This document shows positions 22,063-34,066 of a stretch of DNA of 64,000 nt, in pieces. How positions within the stretch are numbered: the stretch's first letter is position 1; every line of letters starts with the position of its first letter. The DNA lies in the NCBI GenBank assembly GCA_036186865.1, contig AP025045.1, positions 19,413,511-19,477,510 on the forward strand, given 5' to 3'. The position numbers were made by a program, and so were the translations under genes. Below the pieces are notes generated by a model. It was not told the DNA's origin, did no database searches, and saw only the letters and a program-made list of their open reading frames with translations. Source of the DNA: Eustoma russellianum. Its lineage: Eukaryota > Streptophyta > Magnoliopsida > Gentianales > Gentianaceae.

Positions 22063-25000
22063 TGTCGTATCCCAAACACTCGTAGGTACTCTTATCTCTC
22101 GTCGATCTATAAAAGCCTTATCATCCTTCGGTGAAATATTCCATACTTTATTCCTATCGATTATCTTAATATTGCCAAGCTTGTTAATGTCGAATATTCA
22201 CATATTTAATTCAAGTATCGTTTATTCGCCGTGAATTATCCGATTCTTAATATGTAGCATAACACCTTTTATTTAATTATGTTCCATGTTGTGTGATATG
22301 TGAGAAAATAATTTCCCTCCCAACACACACATAAAAAAAAATTCGGCCATAATAAGTCTCCAAGAGACTAGAAGATTATTCAACCAACCACCAACACCTT
22401 CTTAATTGTGGTGTGCTAGCTACCTTCTTAACTCCTTATCAAAAGTTGTAAAAGACAAACAAGTAATTAGCCTACCCTAATAAAGTCTTATTTCCCTCTC
22501 CCAACCCTCCTAGAATCGTCCCCCATAGCCCTTCAAGACCCCATTTGATTTTCAAACCCATCTTCTCAAATACTTTAAGTTATAAACCCTAAAACATAAC
22601 TCCAAGCAAGAATGATATCTCAAGTGCTCCTTCCCCAACACATCATCTAGGCCGAAAACTTTAGGAGTCAAGGGAGGAATAGAAGTCTCATCAACCTAAG
22701 CTCATAAGCATCTCAATCAAGTAAGTAATGTCTTATTTTATATCTCCATTGATGGAATTTTAGTATAGTAAGCTTGAATGGTAACCCATGTTAATTTTTC
22801 CAAAAGCCGTGGGTTAGGAGGGCTCAAGTGGGAGTTCTAGTTCATCAATCTCATCTAAGAAGAAGAGTTAGAAGAACCTAGGCTTGATTCTAAGCCTTGA
22901 GGTAAGTTTCTAAGCATTTTGTGGTTCGTTAGTATTCTTTTAATGTTGGCCTTGTGTTGACCCAAAATCCATGTGTTATGGCTCAAGTGGAGGGAACCCC
23001 AAGTGATTCAAGCTACCTTAAGGTTAATCTATCTTCTAAAGCTTCATTTCAAGGCAAGTATACTTTAACCTCTTACAATATATGTGATTATGTGCATACT
23101 TGAATGTCTAGAAGCTTAAGACATAATTTTAGTGAAAATATGCCTAAGTTGTTATCTTTTCGTATGTATTGAAAGGTTGGATGATAGACCTCTCTTATGT
23201 TGCAATATAGAGCATGTTTAAACTGGAAATAAGAGTTAAAAGTGATGGATTAGAGGCTGCCCTATGTTTGGTATTGAATGAAACATGATTGGTATGAAGC
23301 CTAGCATTTTTAGTGGTTTTAGTATGAGAAATTGTTGTACTAGAGGACTGTTTTGTTTAGAAGGAATGAACAGCCTGTATGAACGACTTTTGCATGCCAA
23401 AAAGGACTTTAATTAGTACAGGGAAGCCTTGTTACGTCTATTGAATGACCATTAACTTGGATTATAGGCTAAAGAACGAAAATTAGGAAGGAAATGATAC
23501 TTCTATGCATGTCGGTTGAAAACAGAATCTTGGACAGATTTTATGCTAAATTGATGGATTTAGTTAAGGACCTTCTAAACGTTAGATTGAGCTGATTTTT
23601 GGTATGGTCGTAGCTCATCATGTCTATTTTGCTGTGGAGTTGGAATTTCTGGAAAATCGTTTGTGGATTGGTCAGAAATGAATTTTTAGTATCAAGGGGT
23701 CAAACCAGTTCCGGGTTGTACCACCTTGGGGAGAAAAATTATTTAAGTGCCTTAAACATCTTGGATTGACGTGAAATTTTTACAAGAAGTACCTAAGACA
23801 TAGAGCTAAGTATTCATGTAAAGAAATTGATTTTATCTATTGATCTTGGTGGTAAACCATTAAGGTAAAGTTGGTGTAACATTCTGAAAAACAGGGCAGA
23901 TTGACCCTTGGTGCTTGTATGACTTGTGTTGTGTTTATTTTGACTTGTTTTGGTAAATGGGCATTTGGATATTGTTCACGAAAGAAATAGAAAAGATTTC
24001 CAGGTACTAAATGAGCCCCATAATGAGTTTATGAATGGAGACAAGGTAAGAAACGGAATTGAGAGTGCAGCAGAATTTCTGTTGTACCCTTGTTGGGAGT
24101 TATTTTTATTAAGATACCCACGCTTGTCGGAATCGCGTGAAATTTGTACAGAATGTAGTTAAGATCATGTGGTGTATGTCCATATTTTTAGTTTCTGGAA
24201 AATAGGCTAAAAAGGTTGATTTTGAGGCCGGGCAATACAGGACATGCTGCTGGATCGTTTTCCAGCCCATGAAGAAAGTTGTTTATGATGCTATAAGTGC
24301 ATTTTACCATGTTGCATCCCATGCATTTGCATTGACATGCTCATATGTTTCATGCTCATGATTTTGTTGATGTTTTATATAAAGTTTCTGTTTTGAAAGA
24401 ATTTCCGTCCCTTCTGGCCAGCTTAACCCGCTACAGATCCAGGGTTAATTGATCTGAAGAGTTATAAGAACCGATCCAGGCCCGGTATAATAGGTCTGAC
24501 GATGATCATAATTATAAGAACCGATCCAGGCCCGGTATGATAGGTCTGAAGAGTGTAAGAACCGAGCCAGGTCCGATATAATAGACCTGAAGGTGATCAT
24601 GTTATAAGAACCGAGTCATGCCCGGTATAATAGGCTGACACACTCTCATGTTTTATGATGAGCATGATTTACAAGAAAGAAAGAAAGTTCAAGTATTTTT
24701 ATGAGCATGTCTAAATGAAAGAAAGAATGTTTCCCGTTGCATTTGCATTGCATTCACATTTTCATACACATTACGCATGATACCTATTCATAGAAGTAAG
24801 AGTTGGCTATAGCACGTAGAATCTAACTAAGTGATGATATTTAGACCTTAGCTAAGTGTTGATATGACTTTAAGTATGATGCTTCGGAAAGGTATTGGCA
24901 GGTATGTTTTAACTTAAGGAATTGGGGTTTGATTTTTGTATGCCGTTTTCTCTTTATTGTATGGTGTTATTGTATACTTGCTGGCGACTTTGTCGCTTAC

Positions 25001-25326
25001 CCATCTATTTTTCCCCCCAGAGCCAGGTAATGAAGTCGAGTGGATTGATGATGAGCCAAGGGTGCCATACCCATAGGTTATGGAAGTCGCTGCTAAGAGA
25101 ATGATGATGGAAGCTTTTGATGAACCTTTGGGACATTTTGGGACTTAGCTATTTTTGGATTATGTTTGTGTAATTTCGTGGTGTAATTTGCTATCGGTTC
25201 AGTTTGTATAATTTTGCTATGTATACGCGCTTTGACGCTTTCGGATTAAGGTTCAAATTCTGCCGTATTTTTATCTACCTGTTAAGATCGTGACTTTGTA
25301 ATCCATGTTTATCCATGGGTTTTATG
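22063..25326 (+). repeat. Solo gypsy LTR in LINE A, main part
   Basis: It starts tgtcgtatccc, a variant of the G1 start tgttgtacccc. From about 23040 onward it is clearly homologous to the G1f LTR (26590-28710). It stops at ggttttatg, where a G1f LTR begins. Its last 22 bp lie at 50750-50771 beyond the nested elements. Both ends carry the GTAGG duplication with no internal region, so it is a solo LTR produced by LTR-LTR recombination (inference). The first kilobase is much more diverged from G1. Open frames such as 23950-24162 recur in related LTRs but are short. Confidence 0.88.
24440..24645 (+). repeat. Tandem repeat in the solo LTR (about 4 units)
   Basis: Units of roughly 45-62 bp carry ataagaaccgatccaggccc and ggtataataggtctga. 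The same repeat block is found at 27845-28015 in the G1f LTR and, inverted, at 48080-48265 in the G1r LTR. A related set is at 59497-59670. Confidence 0.85.
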
Positions 25327-28300
25327 TGTTGTACCCCAACAATCAGGTACGTAAAAACTATGAATAGGAGATGGAATGAAAGCGACAATTTCTTTTAGAG
25401 CGTGTTCCTTAAGTCCACGTAACTCTTTTTACTTAAATACTCTTGAGATAGTCCATGAAATATAGAGTGATATAAACCATACCAATATATATATGTATGT
25501 GCGTATATATGATATATGTAGGGAATGTATAAATACATGGTACACATAGGCGTGTACGTATTTGTATACATACATATGCTAATCTCGGAATACAATAATA
25601 TATAGGCAACAATATGGTATATGAATCAAAATTACAAGGAATATCAAGATGCCTAAGAGGCCCAAACTTTTGGCCTATACATGGAGATGTTCTAGAAATC
25701 TCTAGCCAATTTTATTAGTTAAAATAATAAGACAAGAAGTTATTATGCAAAGAATAAATAGAAAATAAAATAGACATGCATTTAAGGAACAAGTTAAGAC
25801 AACTCATTTAAGAAGGAAGTAGTATGGTTGAGGTCATAAAGACCCCAACCAAAACCGCCCCCCCTTAATGTCTAGACATGGAGGATTTTTAAATCCTACC
25901 ATGGTTACTTTTCTCTAAACCAAGGTTAATGTAACCATGATTTAATAAAGTAACTTGGGTTAGCACAAAAGTAACTATAGTTTGAATAAAGAAACCAAGG
26001 TTATACTAACTTAACCTTGATTAACATTCAAGAAAGCCCTAACCCTCACAAAAATCCCTCCAAAACCGTTCCCCCCCCCCTCTCCTAAGTCCCTAACATG
26101 TTTTAAATCAAACCATTCTAGAAACATCTATCTTCTCATCATGCAAGAGCAAAGCACTTAGACAATTTCCATTCCCCTCACCAAGATTTCGCCCCCAACA
26201 TCTTGAAGGATGGGAGTTTAACTTCAACTTCAAGACTCAAGAAGACATCTAGGTAAGTCTTACTCCAAGTTCCCTTAAGAGAATTCTCATTTTGGTAAAG
26301 AATGAAGCTCACATGAACTCTCCTTCTCCATGCCAAAACCGTGGGTTTCATGGTTGAAATAGGGGAAAGCCTTCAACTTTTCTAGGTGGTGTTATATTGA
26401 GGTGCTTGAACCTCCATTCCAAGCTCATTTTGGTAAGATGCTCTAGGCTTTAAGATAACCTAGTTCATCTATTGAATAAAGAACTAATCTTTTCATTTCA
26501 CTCCTTTAAAACCGTATGCTTAAGGTGAAGAAGGTGAAGGATCTCATCACATCTCACTTCATAACCAAGCAAAGGCAAGAGCTTTAGCTTGAAGAGGCAA
26601 GTATACTTTAACCCCTTACAATATATGTGATTATGTGCATACTTGAATGTCTAGAAGCCTAAGACATGACCTTAGTGAAAATATGCCTAAGTTGTTACCT
26701 TTTCTTATGTTTTGAAATTGTTGGATTAGAGGACTGTTTTGTTTAGAAGGAATGAACAACCCATATGAACGATTTTTGCATGCTAAACAGGACTTGAATT
26801 AGTATAGGAAAGCCTTATTATGTCTATTAAATGACCATTAACTTGGATTATAGGCTAAAGAACAAAGTTAGGAAGGAGTGGATATTTCTATGCATGATGG
26901 TTGAAACCAGAGTTCTGGACAGATTTTATGCCAAATTGATGGACTTAGTTAAGGACCTTCTAAACGTTGGATTGAGCTTATTTTTGGTGTGGTCGTAGCT
27001 TATTATGTCTAGTTTATTGTGGCGTTGGAATTTCTGGAAAATCATTTGTGGATTGGTCAGAAATGAATTTTTAGTATCAAGGGGTCAAAACAGTTTCTGG
27101 TCATACCACCTTAGGGAGGAAAATTATTTAAGTACCTTAAACATCTTGGATTGACCTGAAATTTTTACAGGAAGTACTTAAGACCTAGAGCTAAATATCC
27201 ATGTAAATAAATTTATTTTATCCATTGATCTTGATGGTAAACCATTGAGGGCAAGTTGGTGTAACATTCTGGAAAACAGGACAGATTGACCCTTTGTGCT
27301 TGTATGAATTGTATCGTATTTATTTTGACTTGTTTTGATGAATGGTCATTTGAATATTGTTCATAAAGGAAATAGGAAAGATTTCCAGGTGCTAAGTGAG
27401 CCCCATAATGAGTTTATGGATGGAGACAAGGTAAGGAATGGAGTTGAGAGTGCAGCAGAATTCCTGTTGCACCCTTGTTGGGAATTATTTTTATTAAGGT
27501 ACCTACGCTTGTCGGAATCGCAAGAAATTTGTACAGAATGTTGTTAAGATCATGTGGTGCATGTCCATATTTTTAGTTTCTGGAAAATAGGCTTCAAAAG
27601 GTTGATTTTGAGGCCGGGCAATACAGGACATGCTGCTGGATGGTTTTCCAGCCGATGAAGAAAGTTGTTCATGATGTTATAAGTGCATTTTACCATGTTG
27701 CATCCCATGCACTTGCATTGACATGCTCATATGTTCCATGCTCATGATTTTATCGATGTTTTATATAAAGTTTCTGTTTGAAAAAATTTCGTCCCTTCTG
27801 GCCAGCTTAACCCGCTACAGATCCGGGCTTAATTGATCTGAAGAAGTATAAGAACCGATCCAGGCCCGGTATAATAGGTCTGATGAAATATAAGAACCGA
27901 TCCAGGCCCGGTATAATAGGCCTGAAGAGTATAAGAACCGAGCCAGGTCCGGTATAATAGACCTGAAGGTGATCATGTTATAAGAACCGAGTCATGCCCG
28001 GTATAATAGGCTGACACACTCTCTTGTTTTATGATGAGCATGATTTAAAAGAAATTAAGAAAGTTCAAGCATTTTTATGAGCATGTCTAAATGAAAGAAA
28101 GAATGTTTCCCGTTGCATATGCATCGCATCCACATTTTCATACACATTTTGCATGATACATTTTCATAGAAGTAAGGTTTGGCTATAGCACGTAGAATCT
28201 AACTAAGTGATGACATTTAGATCTCAGCTAAGTATTGATATGACTTTAAGTATGATTCTTCGGAAAGGTATTGGCAGGTATGTCTTAACTTAAGGAATTG

Positions 28301-28800
28301 GGGTTTGATTCTTGTATGCCGTTTTCTCTTTATTGTACGGTGTTATTGTACACTTGCTGGCGACTCTGTCGCTCACCCATTTATTTTCCCCCCCAGAGCC
28401 AGGTAATGAAGTCGAGTGGATTGATGATGAGCCGAGGGTGCCATACCCATAGGTTATTGAAGTCGCTGTTAAGAGAATGATGATGGAAGCTTTTGATGAG
28501 CCTTTGGGACATTTTGGGACTTAGCCACTTTCGGATTCTTTTCGGATAATGTTTGTATAATTTCACAGGGTAGTTTGCTATCGGTTCAGTTTGTATAATT
28601 TTGCTATGTATACGCGATTTGACGCTTTCGGATTAAGGTTCAAATTCTGCCGTATTTTTATCTACCTGTTAAGATCGTGACTTTGTAATCCATGTTTATT
28701 CATGGGTTTTACGAGTTAAGTATCGACGCTTTGTACTTTCCCGAAAGGGAAGGTACGGCGGGTGCACCGTACGAGGGGTAGCCGAGTACGGGGCGCTACA
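25327..28800 (+). repeat. 5' LTR of gypsy G1f (3474 bp)
   Basis: It starts tgttgtacccc and ends ...ggggcgctaca directly before a primer binding site. Homologues are the G1r LTR (47291-50749), the solo LTR and the LTR at 62977. It differs from the G1r LTR by two large indels: about 185 bp present only here near 26320-26505, and about 165 bp present in G1r and the solo LTR but missing here near 26720. I see no gene in it. Confidence 0.93.
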
Positions 28801-28802
28801 GG

Positions 28803-28816
28803 TGGTATCAGAGCCC
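28803..28816 (+). other. Primer binding site of G1f
   Basis: The sequence tggtatcagagccc begins two bases after the LTR end and is complementary to the 3' end of initiator tRNA-Met except possibly at its last base. Confidence 0.93.
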
Positions 28817-29087
28817 AGGCTCTAGATTCGGGCAGAACGTAGAAGCTAAGTTATGACCTTAGAAAACTAAGAATTGATCTTAGAATTAAGTCATGATCTT
28901 AGAAGAGAGATGGCCTTAGCTTAGACAACTTAGATTGGAAATAGGGTCCCCTTGGTTGATCTGCTAGCCTGATATGTCGCATATTGACTCTTTTTCCTGC
29001 TTTAAATTCCTTTTCCAAGCATGTCTAAATTCAGTCAGTCATCTCGATCCATATATGCATAAATATATCTTTTTGCTCCGTATACAG
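28817..29087 (+). other. G1f leader before gag
   Basis: This untranslated leader contains four degenerate copies of a 17-20 bp motif around atgatcttagaa (about 28853-28925). It ends with a pyrimidine-rich stretch and gctccgtatacag directly touching the gag ATG, which resembles a 3' splice site. I saw no good donor. Confidence 0.7.
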
Positions 29088-30372
29088 ATGGTTCGGACTC
29101 GTGGTAGACCTCGCAGAGATGCTGCCCATGCACCCGAACCCCAACCCTCCACAACCTCAAGATCAAGTCCCTCCACCTCCTCCTCAGAATCAGAATCCAC
29201 CGCCGCCTCCTCAACCGCAGAATGAAAATCCCCCACCAGCTTAAGGAAACCCTCTTCCGCAAGTGCCACTTGTTATCCCGGATTTCCAAGCATTCTGTCA
29301 GACCATAACTCAAATTGGCCAGGGAATGATTCAGCATGTTGCCCCTCCTCCTCCTTATGAACCGATAAGAGATGCGCAGTACTACTTTGAGAAGCTCAAG
29401 CGAGCGAATGTGCCACCTTTTGAAGGCAAGTCTGACCCCGATATGGCTGAAAAATGGCTAGATGAAGTGGAGAACTGTTTTGAACTGAATGGAGCCCCTG
29501 ATAATATGAAAACCCAAGCTGTGAGGCCTTTCCTCCTTGGTGAGGCGAACCAGTAGTGGAAGGCTAAGCTGCAACCTTTGCCCCGACCCATTCCATGGGA
29601 GAGATTCATCCAAGAGTTCAACAAGTTTTATTTTCCTCCGTCAGTGAAGATGCAAAAGAGGCATGATTTTGAAATGTTGAAGCAAGAACCTGGTATGACT
29701 GTGTCTGAATATGTGAGCAAGTTTCTGGCTTTAGGTAGATTTTCTCCGGCTACGATGAATGATGAGGAATCTAAGATGGTGAAGTTTAAGAGTGGGCTGA
29801 ACCCAAGGATTCGCACTTGGTTGGTAAATGTTATCTCTGCTGATTTTGAGGCACTTGTTGATGCATGTTATCGGATCGAGAAGGATATCATTCGTCGCGA
29901 TGCGACGGTGGGCCAGAAAAGAGGAAGGGACACTTCCGGTGATAAAGGAGCAAGGAAAATGACTAGACAGAATTTTCATGGGAGGCAAGGTAGAAGCAGA
30001 ATCAGAACCAAAGAGGAAATCAGAATCGTGGACAGCGCCGTGGGCAGAATCAGATTAATCAAAGAAACAACCAAGGAAATCAAGGACAGCAGCAGCAGGC
30101 CATTCCCATGTGTCCCCATTGTCAGAAGAATCATTTGGGCGAGTGCTATGTACAAGCTGGTAAGTGCTTTGGTTGCGGCAAGACTGGTCATATAATTAGG
30201 GATTGTCCTGATAAGGGAGCTGCTTGTGTTGGATGTGGAAAGACTGGGCATATTCTGAGAGATTGTCGTGAGCGTGGTGGTCAACAGTAGAGAAACCAAC
30301 GTCAGCGCCCGAATGCGCGTGTGAATGTGATGACCGATGCTGCAGTTGAGGAAGCTGGAGACGTCATGGCTG
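29088..30372 (+). pseudogene. gag: G1f gag
   Basis: The start is the ATG of MVRTRGRPRRDAAHAP, shared with G1r. A Pro/Gln-rich segment follows; here it is frameshifted near 29140 and has a TAA near 29242. The capsid-like domain covers about 29263-29900 (YYFEKLKRANVPPFEG, WLDEVENCFEL, RFIQEFNKFYFPP), with a TAG at 29554 where G1r has Trp. A 1-nt loss near 29990 shifts the frame. Three Cys/His clusters end it: CPHCQKNHLGEC, CFGCGKTGHIIRDC and CVGCGKTGHILRDC; the last two are CCHC knuckles. This style fits Tekay/Del-type gypsy elements (inference). Coding sequence runs to a candidate splice donor at 30372/30373. Confidence 0.85.
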
Positions 30373-30446
30373 GTATGATTTAAATTATGCAATACTAAGT
30401 TGATAAATATTATATTGCTGCGTAGTTAAAACCTTGTATGATTCAG
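30373..30446 (+). other. Candidate 74-nt intron between gag and protease (G1f)
   Basis: It begins GTATGATT and ends GATTCAG, is very AT-rich, contains in-frame stops and has a branch-like atactaagttgat. Removing it joins the gag tail and the protease start in one frame. G1r has the equivalent at 45642-45716 (75 nt). A real frame break or a short spacer is the alternative. Confidence 0.5.
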
Positions 30447-32620
30447 GCGCTATTCTCGTATGTTGTATGCCCGCAAATGTGTTGTTTGATAGTGGCGCCA
30501 GCCACTCCTTTATATCTAAGAAATTTGCAAAGGGATTAGACCATAATCCCATCCGGCTTAAATCACCCTATCAAATCCAAGCCGCTGGTGATCAAGTACT
30601 TACGTCTCATCATCTGTATAAGAATTGCGCGGTCGAGCTCGATGACCATCGGTTCGTGGCTGATCTAATCCCGATTACTATGAATGACTTTGACATTATT
30701 CTTGGTATGGACTGGTTGTCTAAGAACCATGCCCATATTGACTGCAATCAAAAGAAAGTCACTTTCCGAGCCCCGGAGCAAGAGGAAGTATCATTTCAAG
30801 GAGGTCCCAAGTTGAAGAAGTCAAAGAATATTTTTGTGAATACGGCTCGTGCCCGTCGAGCGTTGCGAAAGGGATGTCAAGGCTATCTTGTTTATGCTCT
30901 TAGTGTCGAGCAGGCAGCAGTGGACATTTCGCAAGTTCCGGTAGTTCAAGAGTTTCTTGATGTCTTTCCAGAAGAACTACCAGGACTCCCCCCTGATCGA
31001 GAAATTTCCTTTGAGATAAATCTCCTCCCCGGAGCGGAGCCCATTTCTAAAGCTCCTTACCGCATGGCACCCGTTGAGCTGAAGGAACTAAAAGAGCAAT
31101 TGCATGAATTATTGGAAAAGAAGTTGATTCGTCCAAGTGTGTCACCATGGGGTGCTCTAGTTTTATTTGTAAAGAAGAAGGATGGAGGTATGCGGCTGTG
31201 TATTGATTATCGGGAACTCAACAAGATCACCGTGAAGAATAAGTATCCTAATGCAGGGAGCTCGGGTGTTTAGCAAAGTGGACCTAAGATCTGGATATTT
31301 TCAATTGAAGATAAGAGCTGAGGATATTCCTAAGACAGCATTCAGGACGAGATATGGACATTATGAATTTCTCGTGATGCCTTTTGGACTGACCAACGCC
31401 CCTGCAGCGTTTATGGATCTTATGAATCGGGTGTTTCAGGACCAGTTGGATAAGTATGTGGTCGTCTTTATTGACGATATCCTGATTTATTCGCCTGATG
31501 AGGAAACTCATACAGCTCATCTGAGGACAATACTTGGTATTCTAAGAAAGCATCAGCTCTATGCGAAATTCAGTAAATGTGAGTTTTGGTTGTATAGTGT
31601 GTCATTTCTGGGCCATATTATTACTGAAAATGGGATTTCAGTTGATCCCAGAAAGATTGAGGCAATTACTGAGTGGCTGAGACCGACCAATGTTACTAAA
31701 GTAAGGAGTTTTCTCGGACTGGCTGGTTACTACCGCAAGTTTGTTGAAGGATTTTCAAGGATAGCTATGCCACTCACTAGATTGACTCAGAAGAAGACAA
31801 AATTTGTATGGAATGAGGATTGTGAAAGTAGCTTTTCTGAGTTGAAGGCAAGGTTGACGTCTGCACCAGTTTTGGCTCAACCCGTTTCAGGAGAATAGTT
31901 TGTGATCTACAGCAATGCTTCCAAGAATGGATTGGGTTGTGTTCTTATGCAGAATGGGCAGGTGATCGCGTATGCGTCTCGCCAGCTTAAGCCGTTTGAA
32001 CAGAATTATCCAGTACATGACCTTGAGCTTGCAGCAGTTGTATTTGCTCTGAAGATTTGGCGTCATTATCTGTATGGAGAGAAGTGTGAGATCTTCACGG
32101 ATCATAAGAGTTTGAAATACCTCTTCACTCAAAAGGAACTGAATATGCGCCAAAGGCGATGGCTTGAGTTGATCAAGGATTATGACATCTCTATTCAGTA
32201 TCATCCAGGTAAAGCTAATATAGTTGCTGATGCTTTGAGTCGTAAGACGAGTCACCCTCGTCAACCACCTTTACAGTGTGATATGGAAGAGTTTGGTCTG
32301 GAAGAAGTGAATTCGATTTCTGATGTCCTTGCAAAGTTAGTAGTGGTTCCTTCTCTGATCGATAAGATTAAGGAGACTCAAGTGAAGGATGATACATTGA
32401 TGAAAGTTAAGAGCAAGCTGAAGGAGAAGCCATCTGACGATTTTGAAGTCCGTAGTGACGGCAGTTTGTGGTTTAGAGGTCGATTGTGTGTGTCTAATGA
32501 TGATGCGATAAAGAGTGAAGTGTTTCAGGAAGCCCATAATTCACGCTTGTCTATTCACCCAGGAGCAAATAAGATGTGTCATGACTTGAAGCAAAAGTTT
32601 TGGTGGCCAGGAATGAAGAA
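30447..32620 (+). pseudogene. pol: G1f pol: protease, RT, RNase H and start of integrase, truncated
   Basis: The protease motif VLFDSGASHSF is near 30480-30515 and a second GMDWLSKNHA block near 30705. RT follows with LCIDYRELN, then a 96-bp deletion at 31248, then DLRSGYFQLKI, MPFGLTNAPA and the catalytic FIDDILIYSP near 31470-31500. RNase H starts near 31900 (DASKNGLG region, here with Asn for Asp) and includes FTDHKSLKYLF. A TAG at 31896-31898 interrupts it where G1r has Gln. The last part is the integrase zinc region (HPGANKMCHDLKQKFWWPGMK), cut at 32620. No integrase core or chromodomain is present. Confidence 0.9.
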
Positions 32621-32656
32621 CCAAAGTCCAACACACAACCGAAATAGTGTCATATC
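32621..32656. other. Junction between inverted elements G1f and G1r
   Basis: These 36 bp match neither arm. To the left G1f pol is homologous up to ggaatgaagaa. To the right G1r integrase sequence begins, on the minus strand, at CLVCQKV. The arms are separated by 82 bp (32621-32702), of which 46 bp are extra G1r integrase sequence. Confidence 0.75.
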
Positions 32657-34066
32657 CACTTTCTGACATACAAGACATTTCTCAACAAACTCTGCTATCT
32701 GATTCTTCATTCCTGGCCACCAAAACTTTTGCTTTAAGTCATGATACATCTTATTTGCTCCTGGGTGAATAGACAATCGAGAATTATGGGCTTCCTGAAG
32801 CACTTCACTGCTTATCGCATCATCATTAGGCACACACAATCGACCTCTAAACCACAAACTGCCGTCACTACGGACTTCAAAATCGTCAGATGGCTTCTCC
32901 TTCAGCTTGCTCTTAACTTTCATCAACGCATCATCCTTGACTTAAGTCTCCTTAATCCTATTGATCAAAGAAGGAACCACTACTAACTTTGCAAGCACGT
33001 CGGAAATCGAATTCACTTCTTCCAGACCAAACTCTTCCATATCACGCTGTAGAGGTGGTTGACGGGGATGACTCGTCTTACGACTCAAAGCATCGGCAAC
33101 TCTATTAGCTTTACCTGGATGATACTGAATAGAGATGTCATAATCCTTGATCAACTCAAGCCATCGCCTTTGGCGCATATTCAGCTCCTTTTGAGTGAAG
33201 AGGTATTTCAAACTTTTATGATCCGTGAAGATCTCACACTTCTCTCCATACAGATAATGACGCCAAATCTTCAGAGCAAATACAACTGCTGCAAGCTCAA
33301 GGTCATGTACTGGATAATTCTGCTCAAACGGCTTAAGCTGGCGAGACGCATACGCAATCACACGCCCATTCTGCATAAGAACACAACCCAATCCATTCTT
33401 GGAAGCATCACTATAGATCACAAACTGTTCTCCTGAAATGGGTTGAGCCAAAACTGGTGCAGACGTCAACCTTGCCTTCAGCTCAGAAAAGCTACTTTCA
33501 CAATCCTCATTCCATACAAATTTTGTCTTCTTTTGAGTCAATCTAGTGAGTGGCATAGCTATCCTTGAAAATCCTTCAACAAACTTGCGGTAGTAACCGG
33601 CCAGTCCAAGAAAACTCCTTACTTCAGTGACATTGGTCGGCCTCGGCCACTCAGTAATTGCCTCAATCTTTCTGGGATCAACCGAAATCCCATTTTCAGT
33701 AATAATATGGCCCAGAAATGACACACTATGCAACCAAAACTCACAGTTACTGAATTTTGCATAGAGCTGATGCTTTCTTAGAATACCAAGTATTGTCCTC
33801 AGATGGGCTGTATGAGTTTCCTCATCAGGCGAATAAATCAGGATATCATCAATAAAGACTACCACATACTTATCCAACTGGTCCCGAAACACCCGATTCA
33901 TAAGATCCATAAACGCTGCAGGGGCGTTGGTCAGTCCAAAAGGCATCACGAGAAATTCATAATGTCCATATCTCGTCCTGAATGCTGTCTTGGGAATGTC
34001 CTCAGCTCTTATCTTCAATTGAAAATATCCAGATCTTAGGTCCACTTTGCTAAACACCCGAGCTCC

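Noticed and set aside
29035..29337. Minus-strand Arg/Trp-rich frames opposite G1 gag
   Set aside because: They are the shadow of the Pro/Gln-rich segment of gag; the same shadow appears at 46753-47052.
32579..32986. A separate gene at the centre of the inverted repeat
   Set aside because: The frames on both strands are the two facing ends of gypsy pol and their shadows.
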